Under the pieces are notes generated by a model. It saw nothing but the letters and a program-made list of their open reading frames with translations, ran no database searches and was not told the origin of the DNA. 64,000 nucleotides of DNA from Moraxellaceae bacterium (lineage in GTDB: Bacteria > Pseudomonadota > Gammaproteobacteria > Pseudomonadales > Moraxellaceae): positions 62,001 to 126,000 of the forward strand of contig JAQZBP010000004.1 of NCBI GenBank assembly GCA_029237815.1. The letters run 5' to 3'. Position 1 is the first letter of the stretch; the number at the start of each line of letters is the position of its first letter. Below are positions 26,137 through 34,018 of this stretch, piece after piece. Position numbers and translations under genes: made by a program.

Positions 26137-28089
26137 ATGAACTTTTTTGAACACCAGGCAAACGCCCGGCGACAGACCGGGCGTTTGCTTGTGTATTTCT
26201 TGGCGGCTGTACTGGCGACGGTGCTGGCGCTCAACGCGGGCATGTTCCTGCTGGCGGGATTTGCCTTCGGGGGCCTCGCCGGCACCTGGCTCTGGCATGA
26301 CTGGAGCCTGCAGGTTTCGATCGGGACGCTGCTTGTGATCCTGGGCGGCAGCCTGATCGAGTACCTGCGTCTGCGTGGTGGCGGCGAGGCGCTGGCAAAA
26401 ATCCTCGGGGCGCGCCGCATCGATTTCTCGACGGTGGATTCCCGCGAACGCCAGTTCATCAATGTCGTGGCCGAAATGGCGATTGCCTCCGGCGTGCCCG
26501 CTCCCCTGCTCTATGTGATGGACAAGGAGCCGGGCATCAACGCCTTTGTGGCAGGGATGGACATCGACAGCACGGTGATGGTGGTGACGGCCGGGGCGCT
26601 GGAAGCGTTTGACCGCGACGAGCTGCAGGCCGTGGTCGGTCATGAGTTCAGCCACATCTTCCACGGGGACATGCGGCTGAACGTACGCCTCATGGCCCTG
26701 CTGGCCGGTATCCTGGCGCTGGGACAGATGGGCAGTTTCCTCATGCGCATTTCCAGCAATGGCAACTCGAGCGGTCGTCGCCGCGGCGGCATCGTTCATC
26801 TTTTCTTTGTAGGGCTGCTGCTCTGGCTGGTGGGCTCCATCGGGTTGTTCTTCAGCCGGCTGATCAAGGCGGCAATTTCCCGGCAACGGGAATTCCTGGC
26901 CGATGCTTCCAGCGTCCAGTTCACGCGCAATCCGGATGGCCTTGCCGAGGCACTGCTGAAGATTCGTAACCATGCCGGCCTGTCATGGCTCGACAATCTC
27001 CGCGCCGAGTCGATGAGCCATATGTGCTTTGCCGAGACTCTGACCTTCTCCTCCTGGTTTGCCACGCATCCTCCGCTGGAAGAGCGCATCGCATTGCTGG
27101 GCAAGCACTACCTGGTTCGCGACCGGGTGCGTCAGCGCGAGCGGCAACGGCAGGTGCAGACGGCGGGCGAGGTGGCTGCCGTCCAGGGGCTGGCCGCTAT
27201 GGGCGAGGCCGCGGAGTTACCACCGATCGCCTATCTGCCCGGCGCCTCCACGGGGCTAGCGGGAGGGGCTGTTGCCGCAATGGTGGCGCCGGCCACCATG
27301 GGGGCTGCGGCGTTCGTGGCTCGCACGGGAACCGTCAATCCGGCTGACCTGGCCTCTGCCCAGGCCCTGCACCGGCGCTTGCCACCGGGCATCAAGCAGG
27401 CGCTGGAGTCCAGCGAGGGGGCACAGGCCCTGCTTTTTGCCCTGGTCGCGCGCTACAGCACCGCACCGGCTGCGGTCATCAGCGGATTCCTGCAGGAGCA
27501 TGAGCCGGCCCTGGCCGCAAGGGTGAAGACCCTCTACAAGGTTATGGAGGGCCTGGATCTTGCGTTCGCTCTCCCGCTGACCGAGCTGGCCCTCCCACGC
27601 CTCCATCTGATGGCGCATGACTCCCGGCATACGCTGCTCCAGCGCCTGCAGAAGCTCGCTCAGCTGGATCGCCGGCTGACAACGTTCGAGTTCGCGCTCC
27701 TGATGCTGCTACGCAAGCATTTGCATGCTGCACCGCGTGCGCGTTCAGTGCGGCTGTCGCAATGTCAGTCGGCGGCCGCGGTTCTGGTGGCCACGTTATT
27801 GCGGGCCGGAGGCATGCAGGGTGACGCGCTGGAGCGTACGTTCCAGCGCATGATGCGTACGGTCTTCAATCCTGCACCCATGCTGCCACCGCCGGAGCTC
27901 ACCCGGTTACCAATGCTTGCGAAGAGCCTGCAGGTTCTCGCCGGCCTTGGCCTCAACGACAAGAGGCTTCTGCTCGAGCTTGCCGGCACGGCAGCGCTGG
28001 CGGATGCGGAGGTCCGCCTGGAGGAATATGAGTTGCTCCGGGTCGTGGCGGCCCTGCTGGATTGCCCCATGCCGATGCTGCATGACTGA
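26137..28089 (+). CDS. M48 family membrane zinc metalloprotease with long C-terminal extension
   Basis: 650 residues, about twice the length of HtpX. Two N-terminal membrane helices (~15-45, ~58-82) precede the catalytic domain with zinc ligands H169-E-F-S-H173 in HEFSHIFHGD and the downstream E252 in QREFLADA; two further helices (~187-205, ~222-245) lie between. From ~340 on comes a soluble, mostly helical region; its last ~60 residues (AALADAEVRLEEYELLRVVAALL) resemble a TerB-like domain. Ste24-type M48 enzymes degrade or process membrane proteins. Likely an operon with lemA. Confidence 0.88.
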   Translation: MNFFEHQANARRQTGRLLVYFLAAVLATVLALNAGMFLLAGFAFGGLAGTWLWHDWSLQVSIGTLLVILGGSLIEYLRLRGGGEALAKILGARRIDFSTVDSRERQFINVVAEMAIASGVPAPLLYVMDKEPGINAFVAGMDIDSTVMVVTAGALEAFDRDELQAVVGHEFSHIFHGDMRLNVRLMALLAGILALGQMGSFLMRISSNGNSSGRRRGGIVHLFFVGLLLWLVGSIGLFFSRLIKAAISRQREFLADASSVQFTRNPDGLAEALLKIRNHAGLSWLDNLRAESMSHMCFAETLTFSSWFATHPPLEERIALLGKHYLVRDRVRQRERQRQVQTAGEVAAVQGLAAMGEAAELPPIAYLPGASTGLAGGAVAAMVAPATMGAAAFVARTGTVNPADLASAQALHRRLPPGIKQALESSEGAQALLFALVARYSTAPAAVISGFLQEHEPALAARVKTLYKVMEGLDLAFALPLTELALPRLHLMAHDSRHTLLQRLQKLAQLDRRLTTFEFALLMLLRKHLHAAPRARSVRLSQCQSAAAVLVATLLRAGGMQGDALERTFQRMMRTVFNPAPMLPPPELTRLPMLAKSLQVLAGLGLNDKRLLLELAGTAALADAEVRLEEYELLRVVAALLDCPMPMLHD

Positions 28090-28170
28090 CGTTTTCCTGG
28101 GTGATTTGCGCACCGCTCCGGTGCATGAAGAAGCAGCGATGAAGGGGCTTTTGGGGCGCCCGGCGGGCGA

Positions 28171-28199
28171 TTGCAAGGCATCGGCAATCCGTGTCTAAT
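28171..28199 (+). promoter_or_regulatory. Sigma70-like promoter of the cold-shock gene
   Basis: -35 TTGCAA (28171-28176), 17-bp spacer, -10 TCTAAT (28194-28199). The predicted 5' leader is ~100 nt, which suits cold-shock mRNAs whose leaders are long. Confidence 0.5.
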
Positions 28200-28307
28200 C
28201 GGGCTGATCCGTTGTTCTACTATCACGAACCGATGTGCCAAACAGGCGGTTGCTGTGGATGGAAGCTTCAGCGGCGGTCTGAGATTTCGAGTTGAGGTTA
28301 TTGCAAC

Positions 28308-28520
28308 ATGTCCAATCGTGAACAGGGCACCGTGAAGTGGTTCAACGATGCCAAAGGCTTTGGTTTCATTCAGCGTCCGGGTGGTGAAGATGTGTTCGTT
28401 CACTTCCGTGCCATTCGCGGCGATGGTCATCGGTCGCTGAAGGACGGCCAGAAGGTCGAATTCACCGTGGTGAAAGGCCAGAAAGGCTTCCAGGCTGAAG
28501 ACGTCCAGGCTGTCGACTGA
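28308..28520 (+). CDS. Cold-shock domain protein (CspA family)
   Basis: 70 residues forming a single cold-shock domain with RNP1 (KGFGFI) and RNP2 (VFVHF). It binds single-stranded RNA/DNA and melts secondary structure. The variant loop [13 protein letters not shown] differs from E. coli CspA and is shared with the C-terminal domain of the protein at 29911-30525, so the two are close paralogues. The start follows GAGGTTATTGCAAC; its own promoter and terminator make it monocistronic. Confidence 0.94.
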   Translation: MSNREQGTVKWFNDAKGFGFIQRPGGEDVFVHFRAIRGDGHRSLKDGQKVEFTVVKGQKGFQAEDVQAVD

Positions 28521-28530
28521 ACGTCACCGG

Positions 28531-28559
28531 GGCCCCGCGCAAGCGGGGCCTTGTTGTTT
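28531..28559 (+). terminator. Terminator of the cold-shock gene
   Basis: GGCCCCGC-GCAA-GCGGGGCC followed by TTGTTGTTT, 11 bp after the stop. Confidence 0.85.
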
Positions 28560-28595
28560 CTGCTTCCCGCATTCTGCCGCAATGGCAGCATCGTT

Positions 28596-29768
28596 CTATT
28601 CTTTTTGCCCTCGCTCCCGGTTTGATGTTGCGCTTGCCTCGCGGTAGGGAAGTGCTGCCGCTGCTGCCCGAATGTAGTTGCCGACTTCCCGTCGCTCCTC
28701 GTCTGCAAAGCGGCCAATGGCCGCCTGGAAAGCTGGCTCGCCAAGCCAGTGCAGCGAGCGTGTTACTACCGGCGCAAATCCCCTCAGCAGCTTGTGTTCT
28801 CCCTGGGTGCCGGGGTCGAAGTCGGTGAGACCCATGCGCAGGCAAATTTCCATGCCCTGGTAGTAGCACACCTCGAAGTGGAGGCCGTCGGCCCGGCGCA
28901 TGCTGCCCCAGTATCTGCCATAGAGCGTGGTGGCCGAGTGCAGGAAAAGCGCGCTGGCCATGGGGCCCTCGCGATCTTCGGCAATTACGAGGCTCAGGCT
29001 GGCAGGCATCGAATCGGCAAGGGCATGGAAGAAGGCCGGGCGAAGGTAGGGCTGCTGTCCGTGCTCAAGATAGGTTCGCTCGTAGCAATCGTAGAAGAAG
29101 CGCCAGTCCGCCTGTCCAATTTCATGACCTGTAATGGTCCGGTAGCTCACCCCCTGCTCCTCCAGTCGTCGACGCTCCCGGCGGATGTCCTTACGCTTCT
29201 TGCTGGTCAGCGTGTCCAGGAAGTCAGCAAAGTCCCGGTATCCCGGGTTCGTCCAGTGGAAGCGACAGCCGTCGCGGCAGACCATGCCCGACTGCTTGCC
29301 GGGCGCCAGCCAGTCATCTCCCACGAACAGGCCGTGCCATCCAGATGCGCCGGCCTGCAACACCTGTTCCTTGACTGCCTCAAGCACATGGGGAATCCAT
29401 TCCTGCGGCGAAGCTCCCGGCGCAAGCAGCAGTCGCGGACCAGGAACAGGGGTGAAGGGAATGGCGGTCACCAGCTTCGGGTAGTAGGACAGTCCATGGC
29501 GGAGATAGGCATTGGCCCAGGCGTGATCAAAGACATATTCCCCGCGGGAGTCATACTTCAGGTAGAGCGGAAGGAGGGCGGCGGGCCGTCTCTCCTGCGT
29601 GAACAGAAGGTGGGCCGGCTGCCATGCGGTTCCTGTCCCCACTGCGCCGGAGGTTTCCAGTGCGGACAGAAAGGCCGGGCGCAGGAACGGGTTCCCGCTG
29701 TCGGAAAGGCCTGTCACGGCGCCGATCGCGCCCGGTTGGGTCAGGAGCTGCCAGGGGCGGGAGGACAT
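28596..29768 (-). CDS. FemAB-like GNAT-fold acyltransferase (PF04339 family)
   Basis: 390 residues resembling the 'FemAB-like/DUF482' family. Visible features: NPFLRPAFLSALE near the start, VFDHAWANAYLRHGLSYYPKLVTAIPFTPV, KKRKDIRRERRRLEEQGV in the middle, and RYWGSMRRADGLHFEVCYYQG, KLLRGFAPV toward the end. The fold transfers acyl or aminoacyl groups; the substrate of this subfamily is unknown, though cell-wall or small-molecule acylation has been suggested for relatives. It runs convergent to the cold-shock gene. Confidence 0.82.
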   Translation of the reverse strand: MSSRPWQLLTQPGAIGAVTGLSDSGNPFLRPAFLSALETSGAVGTGTAWQPAHLLFTQERRPAALLPLYLKYDSRGEYVFDHAWANAYLRHGLSYYPKLVTAIPFTPVPGPRLLLAPGASPQEWIPHVLEAVKEQVLQAGASGWHGLFVGDDWLAPGKQSGMVCRDGCRFHWTNPGYRDFADFLDTLTSKKRKDIRRERRRLEEQGVSYRTITGHEIGQADWRFFYDCYERTYLEHGQQPYLRPAFFHALADSMPASLSLVIAEDREGPMASALFLHSATTLYGRYWGSMRRADGLHFEVCYYQGMEICLRMGLTDFDPGTQGEHKLLRGFAPVVTRSLHWLGEPAFQAAIGRFADEERREVGNYIRAAAAALPYREASATSNRERGQKE

Positions 29769-29910
29769 GGGGATAAGCCTAATGGAAACAAGCGTTTGAA
29801 ATGCGTAAGCTTGGGCGGACCTTTTTGCCTGGTCAATGATTCACCGGTTTTCAGGCTCGCTGGATTGCGGCACTACCCTGTTCGCCCTAGAAGCGCCCAA
29901 GGATAACTAC

Positions 29911-30525
29911 ATGAAAAAGAAGCACCTCATCATTCTCATCTATTTGGTACTGGCTCTTGGATTCCTCAGCAACGGCCTTCTCATGCTGGTCGCCCCCGGG
30001 GCCTGGTTTGAGGCAATGCCGTTTCCTCTCGAGAAGGGCATCGTTCCGTTTTATTTCATACAGCTGCTCGGCATCGCCAATATTGCCGTGTCCCCGCTGT
30101 TTATCTGGTGTGCACGCAACCTGAAGCGTCGCAAGCCCGTGCATATGGCGCTCACGCTTTATGTGCTGGGCGGGGCTCTTGTGACGGCGGCACAGATATC
30201 CGTTTTGCCGGTACTGCCGGCAACTCCTGCCTTTTGGGCGCCGATTGTGGCGTGCGTGTTCATGCCGGCCGTGTTGATGCTGGTCATGGCGCTGCCGCCG
30301 CTGCCATCCCGAGTCAAGGGGCCTCGCGAGAGCGGCAAGGTCAAGTGGTTCAATGCAACGAAGGGCTTCGGCTTCATTACGCGTGAGCAAGGCGATGACG
30401 TGTTCGTCCACTACCGCTCGATCCGCGGCGAGGGGCATCGCACCCTGCGCGAAGGCCAGCGCGTTGAATTCGTCGTCGTGAAGGGCGACAAGGGTTTGCA
30501 GGCCGAGGATGTCCTTCCACTCTGA
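29911..30525 (+). CDS. Four-helix membrane protein fused to a C-terminal cold-shock domain
   Basis: 204 residues. The N-terminal ~130 residues hold about four hydrophobic helices (~5-27, ~46-66, ~78-98, ~106-128); I do not recognise this membrane domain. After a short basic linker, residues 142-204 are a complete cold-shock domain with RNP1 KGFGFI and RNP2 VFVHY, closely similar to the free Csp encoded 1.4 kb upstream. The domain would face the cytoplasm and tether nucleic-acid binding to the membrane. ATG 29911 has AAGGA at 29900-29904; an upstream in-frame ATG (29836) adds a non-hydrophobic leader. Confidence 0.8.
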   Translation: MKKKHLIILIYLVLALGFLSNGLLMLVAPGAWFEAMPFPLEKGIVPFYFIQLLGIANIAVSPLFIWCARNLKRRKPVHMALTLYVLGGALVTAAQISVLPVLPATPAFWAPIVACVFMPAVLMLVMALPPLPSRVKGPRESGKVKWFNATKGFGFITREQGDDVFVHYRSIRGEGHRTLREGQRVEFVVVKGDKGLQAEDVLPL

Positions 30526-30606
30526 TGGGGCCGCCGTCGTTGCCCCGTCCTTCGGCGCGGGGAGACTGCAGATGCTCCGCGGTTCACCAATACTTCTCTT
30601 CATGAC

Positions 30607-30635
30607 AAGGGCGGTTTACCTCGCAAACGGCCCTT
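30607..30635. repeat. Inverted repeat upstream of the nitroreductase gene
   Basis: AAGGGCGGTTT and AAACGGCCCTT pair at 10 of 11 positions around a 7-nt loop. It ends 10 bp before the nitroreductase start at 30646. There is no T-tract. It may act as an operator or a leader hairpin. Confidence 0.4.
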
Positions 30636-30645
30636 GCGGCACGGG

Positions 30646-31398
30646 ATGTCACTAAAGATGAGCAAGGCCCGTTACTTCGAAGCCGTTCCGGCGATCGATG
30701 TCGAAGAGTTCCGCAAGGTGGTGATGAGCCGACGCTCGATCCGCCGCTTTGACCCTTCGCCACTGCCGGACGATGTGCTGAACGACTGTCTCGACATGGC
30801 CCTGCTGGCGCCGAACTCCTCCAATCTCCAGCCCTGGGAGTTCCATGTGGTGCGTACCGAGGCGTTGCGCAAGCAGCTCGCCGTGGCGTGCCTGAACCAG
30901 AATGCCGCCCGTACGGCGCAGGTGCTGGTGGTGGTCGTGGCGCGCACGGAAACCTGGCAGGAGCACTGCGACCTCATGCTGGAAAGCTGGCCGGAGGAAA
31001 CCGTTCCCCGGATCGTCGACAACTATTACCGCAAGCTGGCGCGTATCCACTACCGGCAGGGCCCGCTCAACCTGTTCGGCTGGGGCAAGCGCGCGGTCGC
31101 GGCGATTGCCGGCCTCAGGCGTCCGATGCCGCGCGGTCCTTTCAGCCAGGCCGACATGAATGTGTGGGCCGTGAAAACGGTGGCACTCGCGGCAGAGAAT
31201 TTCATGCTCGCATTGCGGGCCCATGGCTTCGACTCCTGTCCCATGGAGGGCTTCGACGAGCATCGCGTGCGCAAGGTGATCGAATTGCCCCGGGATGGCC
31301 TGGTGGCCATGATCATCGCCTGCGGCAAGCGTGCCAGTGACGGCGTCTACCATCCGCGTATCCGCTTTGCGCGCGAGCGCTTCGTGAAGGAATACTGA
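30646..31398 (+). CDS. Nitroreductase family protein
   Basis: 250 residues of the FMN-dependent nitroreductase fold. SRRSIRRFDPSPLPDD is the N-terminal FMN-binding motif, APNSSNLQPWEFHVV the dimer/FMN segment, and ALAAENFMLALRAHGFDSCPMEGF the C-terminal signature. Members reduce nitro compounds, quinones or enones with NAD(P)H; the substrate cannot be predicted. The start is uncertain: ATG 30646 or ATG 30658, both without a strong ribosome-binding site. Confidence 0.85.
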   Translation: MSLKMSKARYFEAVPAIDVEEFRKVVMSRRSIRRFDPSPLPDDVLNDCLDMALLAPNSSNLQPWEFHVVRTEALRKQLAVACLNQNAARTAQVLVVVVARTETWQEHCDLMLESWPEETVPRIVDNYYRKLARIHYRQGPLNLFGWGKRAVAAIAGLRRPMPRGPFSQADMNVWAVKTVALAAENFMLALRAHGFDSCPMEGFDEHRVRKVIELPRDGLVAMIIACGKRASDGVYHPRIRFARERFVKEY

Positions 31399-31475
31399 GG
31401 CGGTGACCGGACCAGTCCTGCTACACGCTGTCGCGTCCCTGTTCGCGCCTGCACACTCCAGCGCCTATCCTCCGG

Positions 31476-31494
31476 GCGGGACCCGGGGTCCCGC
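31476..31494. repeat. Short perfect inverted repeat between the nitroreductase and rhlB
   Basis: GCGGGACCC-G-GGGTCCCGC. As RNA it can fold a 7-bp hairpin. No T-tract follows. The remaining 284-bp spacer has no credible gene. Confidence 0.4.
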
Positions 31495-31682
31495 GTCGCG
31501 CCGTCCGCTGCCATGCTATGCCATCACGACATCCCCGATAGCCCTCGCATCGACTACGATGACGTCGGCCATGTGTCCGCGGAGCAGGCCCCGGCCCGCG
31601 CCGCTCGGGATGTCGAATGTTTCCTGACGTCGCCGGCGCCTGCCGGAGACCCCGTTACTTCTTGATTGTGGATAGATAAACC

Positions 31683-32951
31683 GTGAGTGCTGATACACAA
31701 GACCGCTTCAATTACGACCCCACCGGCTGGGATCCCGCTGCCTACGAGGTGCCGGCGGCGGAAGGCAAGCTGCCCTTCGCCGACCTCAAGCTGCCCGTGC
31801 CGGTGCTCCATGCCATCGCCGATCTCGGCTTCCAGTACTGCACCCCGATCCAGCAGCGGGTGCTCAAATTCACCCTGGGCGGCCACGACGCCATCGGCCG
31901 TGCCCAGACCGGCACCGGCAAGACAGCCGCCTTCCTGCTGACCATCCTGGCCGACCTGCTGAAGAATCCGCCGGATGAAGAGCGTTATACGGGCGAGCCG
32001 CGCGCGCTGATCCTGGCGCCCACGCGCGAGCTGGCCATGCAGATCTCCAAGGATGCGCAGGCACTGGCCAAGTACACCGACCTCAAGATCGTCACCGTCC
32101 TGGGCGGCATGGACTATGACAAGCAGCGTCGCCAGCTGACCGAGGATTTTGTCGATATCCTCGTCGCCACCCCTGGCCGCCTCATCGACTTCGCCGGCAA
32201 GCAGGACGTCTACCTCGACCGCGTCGAGCACCTCGTCATCGACGAGGCCGACCGCATGCTGGACATGGGCTTCATCCCCGACGTGAAGCGCATCGTGCGC
32301 ATGACGCCGCCCAAGCTCAGCCGCCAGACGCTGCTGTTCTCGGCGACCTTCACGCAGGACGTGATCAATCTCTCCGAGCAGTGGACCCACAACGCCGTGA
32401 AGGTCGAGATCGAGCCGGAGACGGTGACGACGGACACGGTGGAGCAGATCGTCTACATCACGACGGCCGACGACAAATACAGCCTGCTGTACAACCTCAT
32501 CACGCAGAACAATCTCGAGCGCGTGATGGTGTTCGCCAACCGCCGCGACCAGACCCGCAAGCTCGCCGACATGCTGCGCGACCACCGCATCTCCTGCGCG
32601 CTGCTGTCGGGCGACGTGCCGCAGGACAAGCGCATCAAGACGCTGGAGAGTTTCCGCGAAGGCAAGATCAAGGTGCTGGTGGCCACCGACGTGGCCGGCC
32701 GCGGCATCCACATCGAGGGCGTCAGCCATGTGGTGAACTTCACGCTGCCGGAGCAGACCGATGACTACGTGCACCGCATCGGTCGTACCGGTCGCGCCGG
32801 CGCCAGCGGCACCAGCGTGAGCTTCGCCTGCGAGGACGACGCCTTCATGATTCCTAAGATCGAGGAAGCCATCGGTCGCAAGCTGCCGAGCAAGTATCCC
32901 GAGGCCGAGCTGCTGCTGCCGATTCCGCCGGTGCGGGGCCAGCGTTCGTGA
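31683..32951 (+). CDS. rhlB: DEAD-box ATP-dependent RNA helicase, RhlB-like
   Basis: 422 residues, the length of RhlB. Helicase motifs in order: Q-motif (FQYCTPIQQ), motif I AQTGTGKT with K80, [16 protein letters not shown] at 187-190, SAT, and [31 protein letters not shown] strongly recalls RhlB among DEAD proteins. RhlB unwinds RNA in the degradosome. The N terminus has ~30 extra residues before the Q-motif compared with E. coli, and the basic C-terminal tail is short. Translation begins at GTG 31683. It overlaps the downstream rhodanese gene by 4 bp. Confidence 0.85.
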   Translation: MSADTQDRFNYDPTGWDPAAYEVPAAEGKLPFADLKLPVPVLHAIADLGFQYCTPIQQRVLKFTLGGHDAIGRAQTGTGKTAAFLLTILADLLKNPPDEERYTGEPRALILAPTRELAMQISKDAQALAKYTDLKIVTVLGGMDYDKQRRQLTEDFVDILVATPGRLIDFAGKQDVYLDRVEHLVIDEADRMLDMGFIPDVKRIVRMTPPKLSRQTLLFSATFTQDVINLSEQWTHNAVKVEIEPETVTTDTVEQIVYITTADDKYSLLYNLITQNNLERVMVFANRRDQTRKLADMLRDHRISCALLSGDVPQDKRIKTLESFREGKIKVLVATDVAGRGIHIEGVSHVVNFTLPEQTDDYVHRIGRTGRAGASGTSVSFACEDDAFMIPKIEEAIGRKLPSKYPEAELLLPIPPVRGQRS

Positions 32952-33259
32952 GCTGGCAGCGCATCGCGCCGGATGCCGCGGCGGAGCTGATCGCCACGCG
33001 ACAGCCCGCGGTCGTCGACATCCGCGATCCGCAGTCCTACGGCGCCGGCCACATTCCCGGCGCCGTGCACCTAGATGGGCAGTCGGCGCCGGAGTTTCTC
33101 GCGGCAACGGCGAAGTCGCGCCCGGTCATCGTCTGCTGCTACCACGGTTTTTCCAGCCAGGGTGCGGCGGGGTGGCTGGTCGCCCAGGGCTTCGCAGAGG
33201 TGTACAGCCTCGACGGTGGCTTCGAGGGCTGGCGCTGGAACAATCCGGTCGAGAGCTGA
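32948..33259 (+). CDS. glpE: Single-domain rhodanese, thiosulfate sulfurtransferase GlpE-like
   Basis: 103 residues, one rhodanese domain. The active-site loop is [12 protein letters not shown], with catalytic C64 directly before YHG as in Glp[22 protein letters not shown] is the typical N-terminal CH2A region. The enzyme moves sulfur from thiosulfate to cyanide or other thiophilic acceptors. It starts at GTG 32948, overlapping the rhlB stop (GTGA), which suggests coupled translation; a functional link with the helicase is not evident. Confidence 0.9.
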   Translation: MSWQRIAPDAAAELIATRQPAVVDIRDPQSYGAGHIPGAVHLDGQSAPEFLAATAKSRPVIVCCYHGFSSQGAAGWLVAQGFAEVYSLDGGFEGWRWNNPVES

Positions 33260-33697
33260 TCCGTTCAGGGATCCCGGCGGGAGCGCTTTCGCCGACGCCA
33301 CATCCGCTCGCAAGGGGTTCCCTGGCGTTGCCGATTCAGGCCGGGTCGCCGCTCCTGGCCGCGCTTCCGTCATCCATTCCGTTGCGGATCCAGTTTGTCC
33401 GATGCCTGCTTCTTCCGGGGCCGCCTTGCGCAATGCGGGGGCTCCCAGTGGCCAACAGTGGTACGCCCCGCTTCCTTTCACGCCACTCCCCCATAAATTG
33501 CGCCCGACGTCGCGCACATCTGCCTTTTGACCTGATTCCGTGGGGTTTATTCGGGCTCACCATGGTTGCGGCGCGCAGCGCGGGTCGACACCTTTTTCGG
33601 GCGGCGCCGGCCGACCATCGACCAAAGTCGGAATGCGCGGGGAGGAGCCGGCACGTATAACGATCCTGCCGGACAATTATTCCAACAGGAGCGGCCC
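33260..33697. other. Spacer upstream of the DUF485-actP-acs unit
   Basis: 438 bp with no credible gene. It contains CCCATAAATTGCGC at 33490-33503, nearly the same as the motif at the candidate ctaC promoter, and TATAAC at ~33657, a possible -10 close to the DUF485 start. I see no clear sigma54 (-24/-12) element. The frame open from 33566 has an N-terminal leader unlike the DUF485 family. Confidence 0.5.
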
Positions 33698-34018
33698 ATG
33701 AACCACAAACCCATCGACTGGTACGCGGTCGCCGCGGACCCGCGCTTCATCGACCTTCACCGACGCAAAAGCCGCTTCCTCTGGGGCCTGATGGCCTTCT
33801 CGCTCGCCTTCTATTTCCTGCTGCCGCTGGGCGCCGCCTATACGCCTGAACTCTTCAGCATGAAGGTGTGGGGGCCGCTCAACTTCGGGCTGATCTTCGC
33901 GCTGTCCGAGTTCGCGGTGGCCTGGGGCGTGGCCGTGGTCTATTCCCGTCGCGCCAATCGCGTCTTCGATGCGCTGGCGGCCGAAATCGTCACCTCCGTC
34001 AGGGAGAGCAACACATGA
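33698..34018 (+). CDS. DUF485 small membrane protein
   Basis: 106 residues with two membrane helices (~28-48 and ~60-83), opening with DWYAVAADPRFIDLHRRKSRF, the DUF485 pattern. The family is nearly always encoded directly before the acetate symporter ActP, as here, and probably assists it, but its function is unproven. AGGAGCGGCCC precedes ATG 33698. The stop overlaps the actP start by 4 bp (ATGA). Confidence 0.93.
   Translation: MNHKPIDWYAVAADPRFIDLHRRKSRFLWGLMAFSLAFYFLLPLGAAYTPELFSMKVWGPLNFGLIFALSEFAVAWGVAVVYSRRANRVFDALAAEIVTSVRESNT

Noticed and set aside
31403-31627. A 74-codon frame between the nitroreductase and rhlB
   Set aside because: Pro/Ala/Ser-rich, no ribosome-binding site and no family resemblance; more likely non-coding spacer.
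33566-33697. A 44-residue N-terminal extension of the DUF485 protein
   Set aside because: The extension is unlike the family, whereas ATG 33698 has a good AGGAG site and a family-like start.
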